DNA of 64,000 bases from Hedera helix (lineage: Eukaryota > Streptophyta > Magnoliopsida > Apiales > Araliaceae), in assembly GCA_947179155.2 (NCBI GenBank), contig OX359282.1, positions 18,058,510-18,122,509 on the forward strand, given 5' to 3'. The notes under the pieces were generated by a model, which was not told the origin of the DNA, searched no databases, and worked only from the letters and a program-made list of their open reading frames with translations. Shown piece after piece: positions 33,720 to 44,865 of this stretch. The position numbers were made by a program, and so were the translations under genes. Numbering within the stretch: position 1 is the first letter of the stretch; each line of letters starts with the position of its first letter.

Positions 33720-35916
33720 CAGGGAGAGCAAGCCCGAAGTATTCTAAAGAATGCTCCTTTACTCAGAGCATATTCTTCGCCAGCTCAAAACCTTCATTAA
33801 ACTCGACCAACAAATGACAATTGATTTCTTGAGTGTAGTGTTCCGAAGTCCTATAACTGGCGATGATCTTCTAGCTAATACCTTGAGAAATGTGATAAGG
33901 GGATGCCAGGGGAGAAAGATCATTAGCTAAAATCTCTTCCCTTGTGGACCAATTTTCAATAATTTTCTAATGGTATTTGCCTAAGTTGGCTAACCTTTGG
34001 GCTTGATCCTTGATGGTTTCAGCCCTCTCCTGAAGATAACTCAGAGCCTTATCCCGTTCCCCCTAAACTATTCTCCACTTCTCCTCCTTAATCTATAACT
34101 TATCGTGGACCTCGATCCCCAAGCGATGAACTTCAAATTTTGCATCCTTGAAAGCTTTCGATTCCTCCTGTAGCTTGGCAAGCTCAGCATCCTTGTCCTT
34201 CAAAATCTTTTCCTTTTTAAGATTAAGATTTTGGAGGGTCAAATAAGTGGTCCTAAAAGTTTCACAGTATTTCTTCTTCTTTGCCTTAACCTTTTACACA
34301 TCCTTCAAAAGCCTTTTTTAGTTATCAACAATATGGAGGAAGGTAGTATTAATCTATTTACAAAAACGGGTTATAAACATCAGAAATAACGAGTGAAGAA
34401 TTAAAAAATTCATCACAGAAATGCAGAAAATGCATATGGGCTTGACCATGTAGATGCATTTGTATGAGGGTCTGTGGATCTATCCCCTTGAACCTTGGAT
34501 CATCAGTCGCAGACCTGAAGTAATTGAAAGCCTCAAACTTGAATTCATCAAGACCGACGAAATAAGCTATGCCGGATCCAAGACCTGCCCTATCGACACT
34601 TATCTTCTATTTCTTTGTAGCAAGAAGGTACGATGATTTGTCCTTTCTCTTTGATTTCCTCTTCAGCTGCATAACTTCCTCAGATACAGAAGGTTCATAT
34701 TCTATAATAGGAGGCTGCTGCAAAGGCTCCTACAAGACGGTGTCTACAAAAGGATCAGGTTATATAAGAAGATGAATCTATACTAGGACAGGGGTAGTGA
34801 AACTTTTCGACTTGACTACGGGAGCGTGAGTTAAAGCTGACGCTGAAATAGGTTGGGACCTTTTAGGCAGACTCTTTTGCTTTGCCCTAGCTGAAGTAGA
34901 TAACTAGCCCATCTCCTTCAGCTTCCTCATTTTCAGCAATTTCTCAATCCCTGAGAACCTTTTTAACCATCCCAGCAGCTTCTAGGATGACTTCATTATG
35001 GGGTGACTTTTGTTGGTTAGCCATTATGGAAAAAGGGAACAAGAATCAGTACGTTTAAGAAAAAAGAAAATTAACAAGATCAGATTCGACTTAACCCTCA
35101 CAACCACGAAGATATAACCTGTCTTGGTCATTAAGTCGTTCTCGAACCCACTTATTTGGGGGCCTTTTAGAGTACAAAGACACATTTTTAGTCTTACCAA
35201 ATTGATTTTAACTAGATTCAGCTGGTTATGACTTGACTAATTCCAAGGGCCAACCATATCAGTGTTAGGGCCCGTGATAACTAACCAATCCCCATGCCAT
35301 CCCTTATTACTGGTTGGGGTTTCCATCAGAGTATCTATTCAATTCCCACTTGCTTAGTCAGTTGGAAGAACCCTTTTTCCCTACTGCCCCCTAAGGCAAA
35401 AAACTGAAAAAGGAAATCTAGGATGGGCTCTATACTTATCGAGGCACAAAAGGCCATGAGGCAGAAAAAATGAATAAAAGAATTGGAAACTAACTAATTT
35501 AAGCTAAGACCTACTATGTGGAGGTAGTAGAGAAGGAAAGAACGAAGGGGAAAATGAAGACCAAACAGGAGTTGTTGCCTAGAGATAGCAATTCACGCTC
35601 TATCTTGATGATGCCAATACATTCTTTCTTTAGCATTGGGTCTCCTAGGTTCATAGTCGTCAGGGATGTAAAACTTTGTCTTCAACAGTTGAAAATCTAT
35701 AGCGAAGATTATGGAAGGGGTATTGGCTACTCTATATTCATCTTTGACAAATATGTCCCGATTCTCTTTCTCAAAGTTTGAATTCCTCATTATTACTGGA
35801 AGCTTATACTCTTCCCCCTCGGGTTGGTCAGAAGTGGCCGTTGTAACTTTACCCTCAGCATGGGAATATGAAGCCAGAGTAGGGGACTGAGCTAAACGCT
35901 TAGATTGATTTCCCAT
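33720..35916 (-). pseudogene. Antisense accessory frame of the Tat-like element ('putative gypsy type transposon' family, coiled coil at the C-terminal side)
   Basis: On the minus strand 35916-35593 is open for 107 codons (MGNQSKRLAQSP...). The reading continues with stops: FGLHFPLRSFLLYYL near 35560, then PTSNKGWHGDWLVITGP near 35300. That order and wording resemble the plant domain called 'putative gypsy type transposon' (PF04195). After 35025 a Lys/Glu-rich part follows, ending in a clear helical heptad region (DKDAELAKLQEESKAFKDA, about 34160-34200). Stops and shifts are frequent. Function unknown; family naming is from memory of the domain style and needs a profile search. Confidence 0.6.
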
Positions 35917-36459
35917 TTAAAATTTAAAAGAAGAGGGGTTAGAAAATTTACTTAAAATCTGATTGAAACTAGGCCAGAAGAGAAAATTGATGGCAAGTCA
36001 GATGACAACGAAAGTTAGGTTCAGATATCTCTCTCCTCTGTGAAATTGGATGCATATGAAAAGTGAATGGGTGATTTACTTTTACTCCCTTTAAGGGGTT
36101 TTATGAAATTAGAATGGTAAGATAAATTTATTGAACGAACATGATCAACTTGCAATTAACAGTTGCTGTAATAATTACCGCCCACTTCATCTACTTAGTC
36201 TTTTTGTCTTTTAAAATTGAAATTCCCAAAGCACCGCCTGAGAATACGCCTTTTCGAATCTCAAATCGAATGGACTCATTATTTAAATATTAAAATGTCC
36301 CAGGAATTTTATCCTTAAAATGAGTATTTAAAATCTCGTAAGAGCTTTCTCTTTGGTTGGATGCATTTAAGCTCCCAAAGAAGCCTTCACTTTAGTTATA
36401 AGCCTTTTATGGATCTTGAAGACATACTCCTCTACTCCTTTATGACATTCTATATGCTA

Positions 36460-36472
36460 AAGAAATGGGGGG
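36460..36472 (+). promoter_or_regulatory. Polypurine tract of the Tat-like element
   Basis: AAGAAATGGGGGG just before the 3' LTR (CAATATTGGGC). The plus-strand primer position fits the orientation of gag-pol. Confidence 0.7.
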
Positions 36473-36474
36473 CA

Positions 36475-36957
36475 ATATTGGGCTATGGATTATTACTAAA
36501 GTCAATGGGATGATATGATTGGGCTTAATGTCTCAGAGGCCCATTTGGCTTAATAGCCTAGCCTAAAGAGGTTTGGTCCACTATGCTTAATACTCCGTAT
36601 CATTAATGTCGTGGCAGTTATATAACAGTTATCACTCCCACATTCAATCTGGAGGTTACAACATTTATCAATCATAATGCGGATTGTGCATCATTACTCC
36701 AATCATAATCGTTGGACATACTCAACGGGTAGAGGAGGACGACGTTTATAGAAGGAAGGTTAACAATTCAGGTAGAATCTACTACTAATTTATCTCACTA
36801 AACTCTAAGTACCTCTATTGTTAATATTTATTAAGATATGTACTTACTCTCACGTCGAAGCTATTCCCCGACGGCCCAAGCCGTCAAACTTTCAGTTATT
36901 TTCTTGTGCAGATTTAGTGCCATTGACGGTGGTCACGCGTAACGACAGATTCAAGCA

Positions 36958-36962
<5 letters not shown>
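36475..36962 (+). repeat. 3' LTR of the Tat-like element
   Basis: Follows the polypurine tract and matches 27083-27540 along its length, with many substitutions and small indels. Its last bases (CAAGCAGACA) run straight into an (AC)n microsatellite, so the exact end and target duplication are hidden. Confidence 0.75.
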
Positions 36963-37037
<75 letters not shown>

Positions 37038-37040
37038 TAT
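36957..37040. repeat. Compound microsatellite (AC)n-(AT)n-(GTAT)n
   Basis: About 21 AC repeats, a short AT stretch and seven GTAT units, starting at the end of the Gypsy LTR. Confidence 0.95.
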
Positions 37041-37146
37041 GATGAGATTTTATCACTTGATTTTATAAAATCAGAGTTGAGTCTTACAAATACCTTGACA
37101 ATCCATTTAGTCAGAGACTAGGCCCATTACAGAAGTCAAAAATAAC

Positions 37147-37203
37147 ACGCACATACACACATGCACATGCACACACACATACACATATAAACACACACAC
37201 AAA

Positions 37204-37290
<87 letters not shown>
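37147..37290. repeat. Second compound microsatellite, CA-rich then (AT)n
   Basis: Irregular ACACATGCACA blocks (37147-37206) followed by about 42 AT repeats (37207-37290). It repeats the AC-then-AT order of the first microsatellite about 100 bases away. Confidence 0.95.
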
Positions 37291-37292
<2 letters not shown>

Positions 37293-37387
37293 TGTGATAA
37301 ATGGTTATGGATTTTTTTTCTAGATAAATCTTTTCTCTCTCTAGACTAGGTAGGCTATGTAATATTTCCAATTGTTAAATAATTACC

Positions 37388-37475
37388 TTTATTTATAACG
37401 GATAGAAGTCTAGGTCCACGTGGCACACTCGAGTGGTGCCACATGGAAAGTCATGCGTACGTCTGACGTCACATG
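37388..37475 (-). promoter_or_regulatory. Promoter-like module: ACGT-core cluster plus TATA box
   Basis: On the minus strand TATAAATA (37397-37390) lies just downstream of a compact GC-richer block. That block has an 11-bp inverted repeat with one mismatch (CCACGTGGCAC / GTGCCACATGG) around ACTCGAGT, containing a G-box/ABRE core (CACGTGGC). Further ACGT cores occur in GTACGTC and TGACGTCA. No gene follows on the minus strand, only the AT microsatellite, so this may be the U3 of a lost element or an orphaned promoter. Confidence 0.45.
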
Positions 37476-37599
37476 CCCGGGTGGGTCCTATGGTACTGTC
37501 AATGTCATTCTCGTTCGATAAGGTCTTTACTCTCTCGACAATCCTGTTCTCTTGACCACCAAAATTTAATAAAAATAATTTTAACATTTTCATAAATGT

Positions 37600-38100
37600 T
37601 TTAACAATGATTGTGGATAATTACAATTGACTCATCACTATTAATTTAATAAATTATAAACCCTGTCATTAGTCATATAAAAAATTAAGTCATAATAGTA
37701 ATAATCATTATTCAATGACAATGTGACATTAATTAAAGAAGGATACAAAATAATGGCTAATTACATTTACATGAGTTATTGAAATTGCCAGATCGGGATA
37801 AAGAACAGAGACACCAAGTTATCAATGTATTGAGACTTTATTAATATTTATTGTATAATTACTACTATACATTATATCAACTATCAACACTATAATTAAA
37901 TGTACAAACTTGATTTCACCAATTTTGATTACCTATGCTTTTATTTCTTTTACAAATATTGTATAATAAATTGTACATTTCATGGTTCTGGTTCACATTA
38001 GTAGTCAAAATTATATACAAATGATTTTAGTAATCAATGACTTAAAATTAATAGTTTTGTTTTCACATCTAAAAATAAAACTAATAGATTTAATATTTTA
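37600..38100. other. Intergenic DNA, nothing recognised
   Basis: AT-rich, no sustained frames or repeats that I can support. Confidence 0.5.
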
Positions 38101-38104
38101 GAAT

Positions 38105-38480
38105 ACTTGATTCATTCATCGTGTTTGTGAACAAGTTCATGATTTAAATGTGTTCCTAAACAAGTATATAATTCAGTCGTATTCGCTAACAAGTACATGA
38201 TTCAAATGTGTTTGCAAGCATGATGAAGTTTGTGAACTTGATCAAGTTCGAATATGTTCACGAGTTGTTTGTGAATGAGTTTGTATGCGTGACCGTTAAG
38301 ATGTTCGTGAACATAATGTTGTTCGACTATGTTCGCGAACTCGAGCATGGGTGTTTGCGAATTGTTCACAAAATTAAACGATCCAAATTTGCGCATGTGT
38401 GTTGGTTTGATCATATTAAAAGAACATGTTTGAGTTTAATTAATAGTGTTCGAGTTTGATTCGATTTTGCCAAAATTTGA
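38105..38480. repeat. Region rich in GTTCGTGAAC-type palindromes
   Basis: Words such as gtttgtgaacaagttcatgat, gttcgaatatgttcacga, gttcgtgaacat and gttcgcgaactcgagc recur over 370 bases. Similar GTTCGTGAACA-rich segments occur in plant hAT-type MITEs, but I cannot define ends. Open frames here on both strands are by-products of the repeats. Confidence 0.5.
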
Positions 38481-38519
38481 TTTCGTTTACGACCTTAGTT
38501 TTAGATACCAAATCTATTT

Positions 38520-40940
38520 TGTTAGTATAAATATATGTTTGAATGATTTAATGATGATTTGATTATGATAAATGAATTACCATATATATAAATGTATATT
38601 GACGAACAAGTAATTTGTACAACTCTTATAAAAGAACACATTATAGAAGGACTTAGGGATCAAATCTGTTAGGTTGATCCGAACTACAAAGATAAATCTT
38701 AAACAGTCATTATGAATGAATATAATGTAACTTTTTGTAAAAGGACTTAGGGATCAAACTTATTAGGTTGATTTGAATCATAGATCGTAAAGCAAGATCA
38801 AGTTTGTAGAATAAACTCAGAGTTTGCAAGGCAAGATGAAGATCGTAGAGTGTGCTTAGAGATCGTAAGGCAAGACACATTTGTAGAGCAGGTCGTAGAG
38901 TTCACATTTTGTAGAGTCAGTTAAGTCAGATATTCTATGAGCATCATGGAATTCTGCAATCAGGAAAGTCATAGAGTAAGCCAGGATCGTCAAGTGAAAG
39001 ACCTAAAGCTTAACTCTACGTTCACTAACTCTCAAATCGTCGAGTATAGAATAGAAAAATGAAGATATCAGAGCAGAATAGATCAGAGCAGAATTGCTGA
39101 GTACAGAGAAAACTAGATTGGCGAAAGGAAAATAGTTGTAGAGCCACAGAAATAAAAATAGAAGGAGACTTTGTGCTGAACATTAAAAAGTATCTAAGAA
39201 GTTACTCTGAGATCTAATAACAAGATCATACTTCAGACAATGTTTAGATATGTTCAGAAAAGTTCAAACAACTAACTAGACAAAAAAGTATTCATCAAGT
39301 AAAGTTTGAATGAACTCAAAAAACTGATCAGACAAAAGACATCGAATAGAATTCGGATAAGTTCAGACTGGCAGAAGTACATACTTCAGAGGAAGCTCGG
39401 ATGAGATCGGATGGCATCAGACAAAGGATCAAATAAAGAAGATGACATTAGATAATGTTTGGATGAGTTTGGCTAATAGATCTGAAGAGGATAAAGAAGA
39501 CCAATTAATATCCTGAAGAGCTGAAGTTTAGTTACTTAATGATCGTAAAATAAATTGAGTAATTGACAAAGTTTGTAGAGTATACAGATCGTAGAGCTGA
39601 AGGATCGCAGAGCTGATTGTAGAGTCTACAAATCGTAGAGCTAATCATTGAGTTTGCAGATCGTAGAGCTAAAGAATCGCAAAGCTAATCGTAGAGTCTG
39701 CAAATAGTAGAGCTAAAGGATCGTAGAGTCTGCAGAATCGTAAAGTTTGCAAATCGTAGAATCAATAAAGCAAACACTTAATGATAGCCGTGGAACTCTA
39801 CGATTAGGAAAACCATAGAGTATGTCAGGCCTGACATTAGACTAATAATGGGAAGATCTGCAAAGTAAAGATCCCAAGGAAGTTGTTGTTCATCTGAGGT
39901 TTAAAATGAAGATCAGATCAAGTTATGTTTAACGACTTTTTTGGTGATGCGACATTACTCATGTGGTCACCTCTGTAGTAGATTGATGTGACATATCAGA
40001 GTAGAAAGCAAGCTGACGCATCCTAAATGTCAACATCGGAGATCTTCTAGGATCGAATGTTTAAATGAAGTAACGACTATCTGAATTTGAATGGAGTTGT
40101 CGCAAAAATAGAAGAGATAGATAGAATAAGAGGAGAACACTTGGATCTAAGAATAAAAGATAGATCTAAAAGGAAACAAGATCCGAGAGCAAATGATCAA
40201 TCTAGAGAAGATGATATCCTAACCCAAAAGGTACTCTAGTTTTTGGAGGAACGATCGAAGCGTGATTTCCATCAAGAAAAGAGTTAGAGCATAAGAGAGA
40301 AATATATACACAAGAGCTCTAGAGATTAACTTCAAAGAGAAATCATTAAGCTACTAAGTTCCATCAGATAAAAAAAAGTTTAAAGCCAACTTAGCAGCAC
40401 CTTAAATATCTTCATCAACAACAGCAAAAGACGAGACTTAGTGACTCATTTGATTCTAAATGAATCAGACCCTGAGTGGGAAGGATTAAGTGTCCAGTTG
40501 TAACAATTCTTAGTGAACCGTAGTCTTAGTGATATTTGCCAAGTCTGAGTGACTTGAAAGAATCTTAGTGATTCGTTGTTGTAATAGATATTAGTGATCG
40601 GGCCATCATGAGTAGATTCCCTGCGTGAAGTGTAGAACAGTGGACTAGAATATCTTTGTACTCTGAACTACCTAAAATTTATGTGTCTCCTTTATGTTTC
40701 TGCACTTTAGTTTTTGCATTGTTTCATACTTGTTTATGAGTGACATTCACAACATTAACTAAATTCAGAATTGATAATTTCATTAAATCTTTGAAGGGGA
40801 TTTTTCAAACTATTATTCTGTTGTGCTTAATTAAATTAACTTGCTTAATTAATAATCTAGTAATCGTAATTTAAAAGCAAAAATTTTAAGAATCTATTTA
40901 ACTCCCCTTCTAGATCTCTTAGTGCCTCTGAGAAACAACA
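38520..40940 (+). mobile_element. Solo LTR of a Sirevirus related to the one at 1-9257
   Basis: Starts TGTTAGTATAAATA, ends AGAAACAACA, flanked by TATTT (38515-38519) and TATTC (40941-40945), a 5-bp duplication with one difference. Its 3' tail (AAGAATCTATTTAACTCCCC then TTCTAGATCTC) matches the inner end of the LTR at 7788, which is inverted. It also shares the doubled TTAGGTTGATC-type repeat (38640-38780) and is full of TCGTAGAGT-type motifs (38770-39800). At 2421 bases it is longer than the other LTR. No internal domain remains, as expected after LTR-LTR recombination. Confidence 0.8.
38790..39830 (+). repeat. Array of GATCGTAGAG motifs in the solo Sirevirus LTR
   Basis: More than twenty exact or one-off copies of ATCGTAGAGT/C/G (atcgtagagtgtg, ggtcgtagagttc, gatcgtagagct, aatcgtagagct, gatcgcagagct and others). 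They are densest at 39540-39760, spaced about 15-30 bases. Most have the same orientation, with a few inverted (aactctacg at 39007 and 39793). Confidence 0.85.
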
Positions 40941-41614
40941 TATTCATACTATGCCCTAACTCTTCCCGTCCTAACCTAAAAAGAGATTGAACTATTGGGG
41001 ACCTCAAAATTTTATTAGGACAAACTTTTTTTCTTCTGTTTCATAAAAAATGTCTCACTGATAAATTAACACCAACTTGTAAATTTGCAAATTGTAATTT
41101 TTTTTTTTGCTCTTATATATATATGCTTTTAAATTTATTAATTAAGTGTTTAGTTTATTAATGACAAGATAATGATGTTAAACCATGAAAAGAAATGATG
41201 CTCTTTATTTTTTTGGAACAAAAACTACATATTGCACAACACTTTGAATAGATATTAGTACAAATACAAAAATTAATGAAATACATAATTAACATAAAAA
41301 AAATCTCATAATACAAACCTTGCAATAAGAAGGATAAAAGGTTCTATTCACAAGAAGAGGGGGAAGATAGTCTTACAATAATAGCAAGAATATATACAAA
41401 CTCACATAATTGATAAGAATCGAAGTAATTTCTGGCTCTCTATTTTAATCATTAAGTTAAAAGATACGAGTTGTGTTATTAATGAGGAAAAAAGAATTAA
41501 GGTTTATTAAGTTTTGAGATTAATAGAGAAGCAACCCGGGTAGGAATCAAAAGTAGAAGAGGTGATTATTTATTTGTGAACAAATTCCGTGAGCTAGGAT
41601 AATAATGTTTATGG

Positions 41615-41950
41615 AGAGGTCAAGTCAACGTACAATATGAATTGAAGCAATTGAAGCCTCTAACGTTCAATATAACTACCTAACTAAACCGTTACACCAC
41701 TTATATTAATTGGGGGGGCCCTCCCTGGTCATCACTCACTTTGAATTCTCCGTTGTACGCTACCAGACTACTATTGCACGTCAAGCAAGCTGCAAACACA
41801 CTAGCTCTCTCTTAATTTCTTGGTAATTTCCACACAATACCTTGACTCCTTTCTCCTCCCTAGCTCCTCCCATCTTTCACTATAAAATATGGAGTATCAA
41901 CCTTCTTAGTTTTAATTCTTTGGCCTATATGTATTTCATTCCTTGACCAA
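41615..41950 (+). promoter_or_regulatory. WRKY gene promoter with W-boxes and TATA box
   Basis: GGTCAAGTCAA (41618-41628) holds two W-box cores on the minus strand. TTGACT at 41842 and TTGACC at 41943 are on the plus strand. A TATA box TATAAAAT is at 41881-41888, giving a 5' leader of about 140 bases before the ATG. W-boxes in front of group IIa WRKY genes fit the feedback control known for this group; binding is inferred. The sequence 41000-41600 shows no element. Confidence 0.6.
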
Positions 41951-42055
41951 CAAAACTGCGTACTAACTTGTACACCCAAAGTTGTACGTATATATATAGA
42001 TACATATATAGAAGATCGAAAGTACTATTTGTTATACCAATTAACGGAGTCTGAA

Positions 42056-44080
42056 ATGGTAGACTTATCTCTCAGCATCAACCTTAACGTTAATCCTCCC
42101 CCAAACATTGATGATGATGATCATCAAACTCTAGTAAGTCGATCCATCCATCTTGCGCAGAAATTCGTTCGCGTATAATTAACCCGTCCTAGATATCATA
42201 TCATTTACTTCACTGAATTCAAACCAAACTAACACTGCATGATTTTTATTGTGTTTTGATTTGATCCAGAAGAATAAGTCTCAAGGTGCTTTTGTTGATA
42301 AAATTAAGCCATCACTGATGAAACACGAGGTGAGTTGCAACCAAATTTACCTTCTCCGTCTTTTTATTATTATTATTATTATTATTATTAGAGTAATTAG
42401 ATCACAGTTATTAGCTGGTGTTAATAACAGTCAACAGTCTCTTTTAGTGTGCTTTGATACCTCTTGGTTCCAAACTTTATGTAGTTTTCAAACCAATGAC
42501 ATGTACTTATATCATAATGTTTACTATAACTAGAGCAACTACTTACGATTTGCAAATTCACTTTGTATTTGTGATATTACAATTCATGATCTCCAAATTA
42601 AGGATATATATATATACTATGTATCTTCTTTAATTTTTAATTTTGTTATCAAGCGAAAACTTATTAGCAAATTTCCGGTATGTATTAAATAATTAATAAA
42701 AAGTCAATTATATAGTAACAAATTAATTATATCAAACTCTAAACCATAATTTTGTTAATTACTTTGAGCTAGCAGAATGATTCAGTTGTGGAGCTAAACC
42801 GGATGAATATGGAGAATGAGAGGCTAACAAAAATGCTAACAATTGTATGTGAGAATTACAACGCTCTACAAAGCCGCTTCACACAGTTGGTGCAGAAGGA
42901 CACTAGTTCAACTGGTCCTCCGAACAAGAGAAAGTCGACAGAGGATGATGAAAATTATGTGAATGTTATTTATAGTGATTTGCAGGGAGATTCATATAAG
43001 AGACTCAAAGAAGTCAAGACAAATGTTTCAAGGGTTTTTGTACGGACTGATCCATCTGACAAGACCCTTGTAAGTACTCTTCAACTTCTATTTTGCCGTG
43101 ACTACTCAAAATATATAGCTCCTAATTAATTATGTATTAAGGCGAAGAGATTTAACCAAAAAAAAAAAAAAAAACTTCCTATGAAGTTTGTTCCTTTCAA
43201 ATTCCTATTAGGTAACCTTTCATTCGATTGTTACTTTTGCGTTAATTTTGTCTCAAAATGATTCTAGTGATTTTGTCAGACAAAATAAGTTACAGTACTT
43301 AAATTATGAAACTTTCTTGATGCAATATATATTCATCATAAAACTAGAATTTTGATCCAACTCAGCCTGTGCATGTTTAATTTATTGGTTTAAATATATA
43401 TGCGCACTGCAGGTAGTGAAAGATGGATATCATTGGAGAAAGTATGGGCAAAAGGTCACAAGAGATAACCCATCTCCTAGAGCTTACTATAAGTGTTCTT
43501 TTGCCCCCAATTGCCCTGTCAAAAAGAAGGTATATAACCTTAATTTCCAAGCCCAGCCTCTTAATATCTCTTAAAGAAATTTAGTTTTAAATTACCAACG
43601 AAAAAAAGTTTAGTTTTGGCAAATTAAAATTAATTAACTCATTAAGGTGCATGTTTCCTCAATTTTCGTCTTTAGGTGCAAAGAAGTGTTGAAGATTGTA
43701 CTATAGTAGTAGCTACCTATGAAGGAGAACATAACCACAAAAACCCTTCCCAAGCCAAGGGCCCAATGGAGTTTAATCAAAATTTGGTTCCGGCTTCAAG
43801 CCTTGGCTCCAACTCCATGCCTTTAGCTGGTAACAACAATAATATTGAACTTGATTTGGTGCAACCTGAAGCTGGCCGATTATGTAGCACTTCAAGAACG
43901 AACGTCGTCATCCCACAAGCAGTTAAATCACCTAATTTAGTTCAACAACTTTTGCCTGAAGAAATGGCTTCATCCTTGACGAGAAACCCTAGTTTCACGG
44001 AAGCACTTGCAGCTGCCATTTGCAACAAGATATTGGAGTATGATCTTGATCAAGATGGATGGTGCAATCTTAGTTTCTGA
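42056..44080 (+). CDS. Group IIa WRKY transcription factor, WRKY40-like (five exons)
   Basis: Exons 42056-42133, 42270-42329, 42776-43069, 43413-43529 and 43676-44080 join in frame to 317 codons; all introns are GT-AG. Residues about 47-85 form a Leu-rich helical region (VVELNRMNMENERLTKMLTI), the N-terminal coiled coil typical of group IIa. The WRKY domain (about 145-205) has WRKYGQKVTRDNP, a CX5C pair (CSFAPNC) and HNH. The intron after PVKKK interrupts the zinc-finger half, as in groups IIa/IIb. The tail has LLPEEMASSLTRNPSFTEAL, close to Arabidopsis WRKY40. It is a nuclear protein binding TTGAC W-boxes; relatives dimerise and tune immune and ABA responses. A basic KRK near residue 98 may be the nuclear signal. 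Nothing suggests it is broken. The ATG is the first after the TATA box. Orthology to WRKY18, 40 or 60 is not resolved. Confidence 0.93.
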
Positions 44081-44865
44081 ATTTTTTATGTATGACAAAC
44101 TCTACTGTAGGAGATTAGGGTTTATAGACTCCTTAATTAATTAGAGTATTGTGAGCCTATGTATAAAATTAGGTTTACATTTAACCTAATGACTTTAATG
44201 AATTAAAGCGAATATGATGGAAATTAATGAACAACGAATAACAAACAAGAAACAAACATAATTTGAGAAGTGCCGTTGCGAGTCCCAAGGCAAAAGGCTA
44301 GCAAGGTAACTTGTTCTGAAAATTGGTTGATGGATTGGATTGGTGGCTAGAAGAATCGGATGATTTAGTCATTACCTGGACAACCAGGGGTATTTTAGGA
44401 ATTTTTCTGTCATTAAAGGTATTTTTGAAAAAAAGAATTCTGACATGTACCTGACACATGACCTGGACCCTATAAATACTCTTTCACTTGACAAATGAAT
44501 GGACTTTTGGCACTTTAAGATCTCCTTTGCCACTCAATAGCTCTCTCCCTCTCTTGAAACATAGAATAAGTTTGAAAGAATTGCGGAACTTGTGAACATA
44601 GTTATCCTACTATCTATTGCTATACATCAGTTAAATACCCGAGACTTGCTCCATTTTTTCCTACTTCTTATCGCATGGGGCACGTGGAATCCCGTGTGAA
44701 TCAAAACTTTGCATTAAGGGTCCATTCATTATGAAATCCTTAAAAATAGACTTATATAAATCAACATCAATAGCTGAATTCAAATGAAATTTGTTATCAC
44801 GGAGTGCAGTAGGCAAGAAATGAAATCAAATCATTTTATGCACACCGTGCCTTCTCTTTCAATTG
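44081..44865 (+). other. 3' flank of the WRKY gene, with a TATA-like site
   Basis: The region starts with the probable 3' UTR. A TATA box in good context (GGACCCTATAAATACTC, 44471-44478) is followed by a pyrimidine-rich stretch and a CACGTGG at 44690, but no gene follows. It may be a fragment of an LTR or TRIM. Low certainty. Confidence 0.35.

Larger units (their letters stand above)
27052..36962 (+). mobile_element. Decayed Tat-like Ty3/Gypsy retrotransposon with an antisense accessory frame
   Basis: Two related LTRs (27052-27547 and about 36475-36962) enclose, in plus orientation, gag, protease, RT and RNase H, but no integrase. A coding-looking region lies on the opposite strand between pol and the 3' LTR. 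Extra ORFs, sometimes antisense, in that place are described in plant Tat-lineage elements. Many stops and frameshifts and clearly diverged LTRs mark an old copy. An unrelated LTR is inserted at 29742-31297. Confidence 0.8.

Noticed and set aside
36818..37371. Frames with THTHTHTH and IYIYIYIY runs
   Set aside because: Pure translations of AC and AT microsatellites.
38202..38459. Overlapping frames on both strands (70 and 83 codons)
   Set aside because: Both arise from the GTTCGTGAAC palindromes; symmetrical sequence opens both strands.
40141..40300. Possible coding exon with repeated AGAT/GATC words
   Set aside because: Within the solo Sirevirus LTR; no frame is open and the words belong to the motif-rich LTR.
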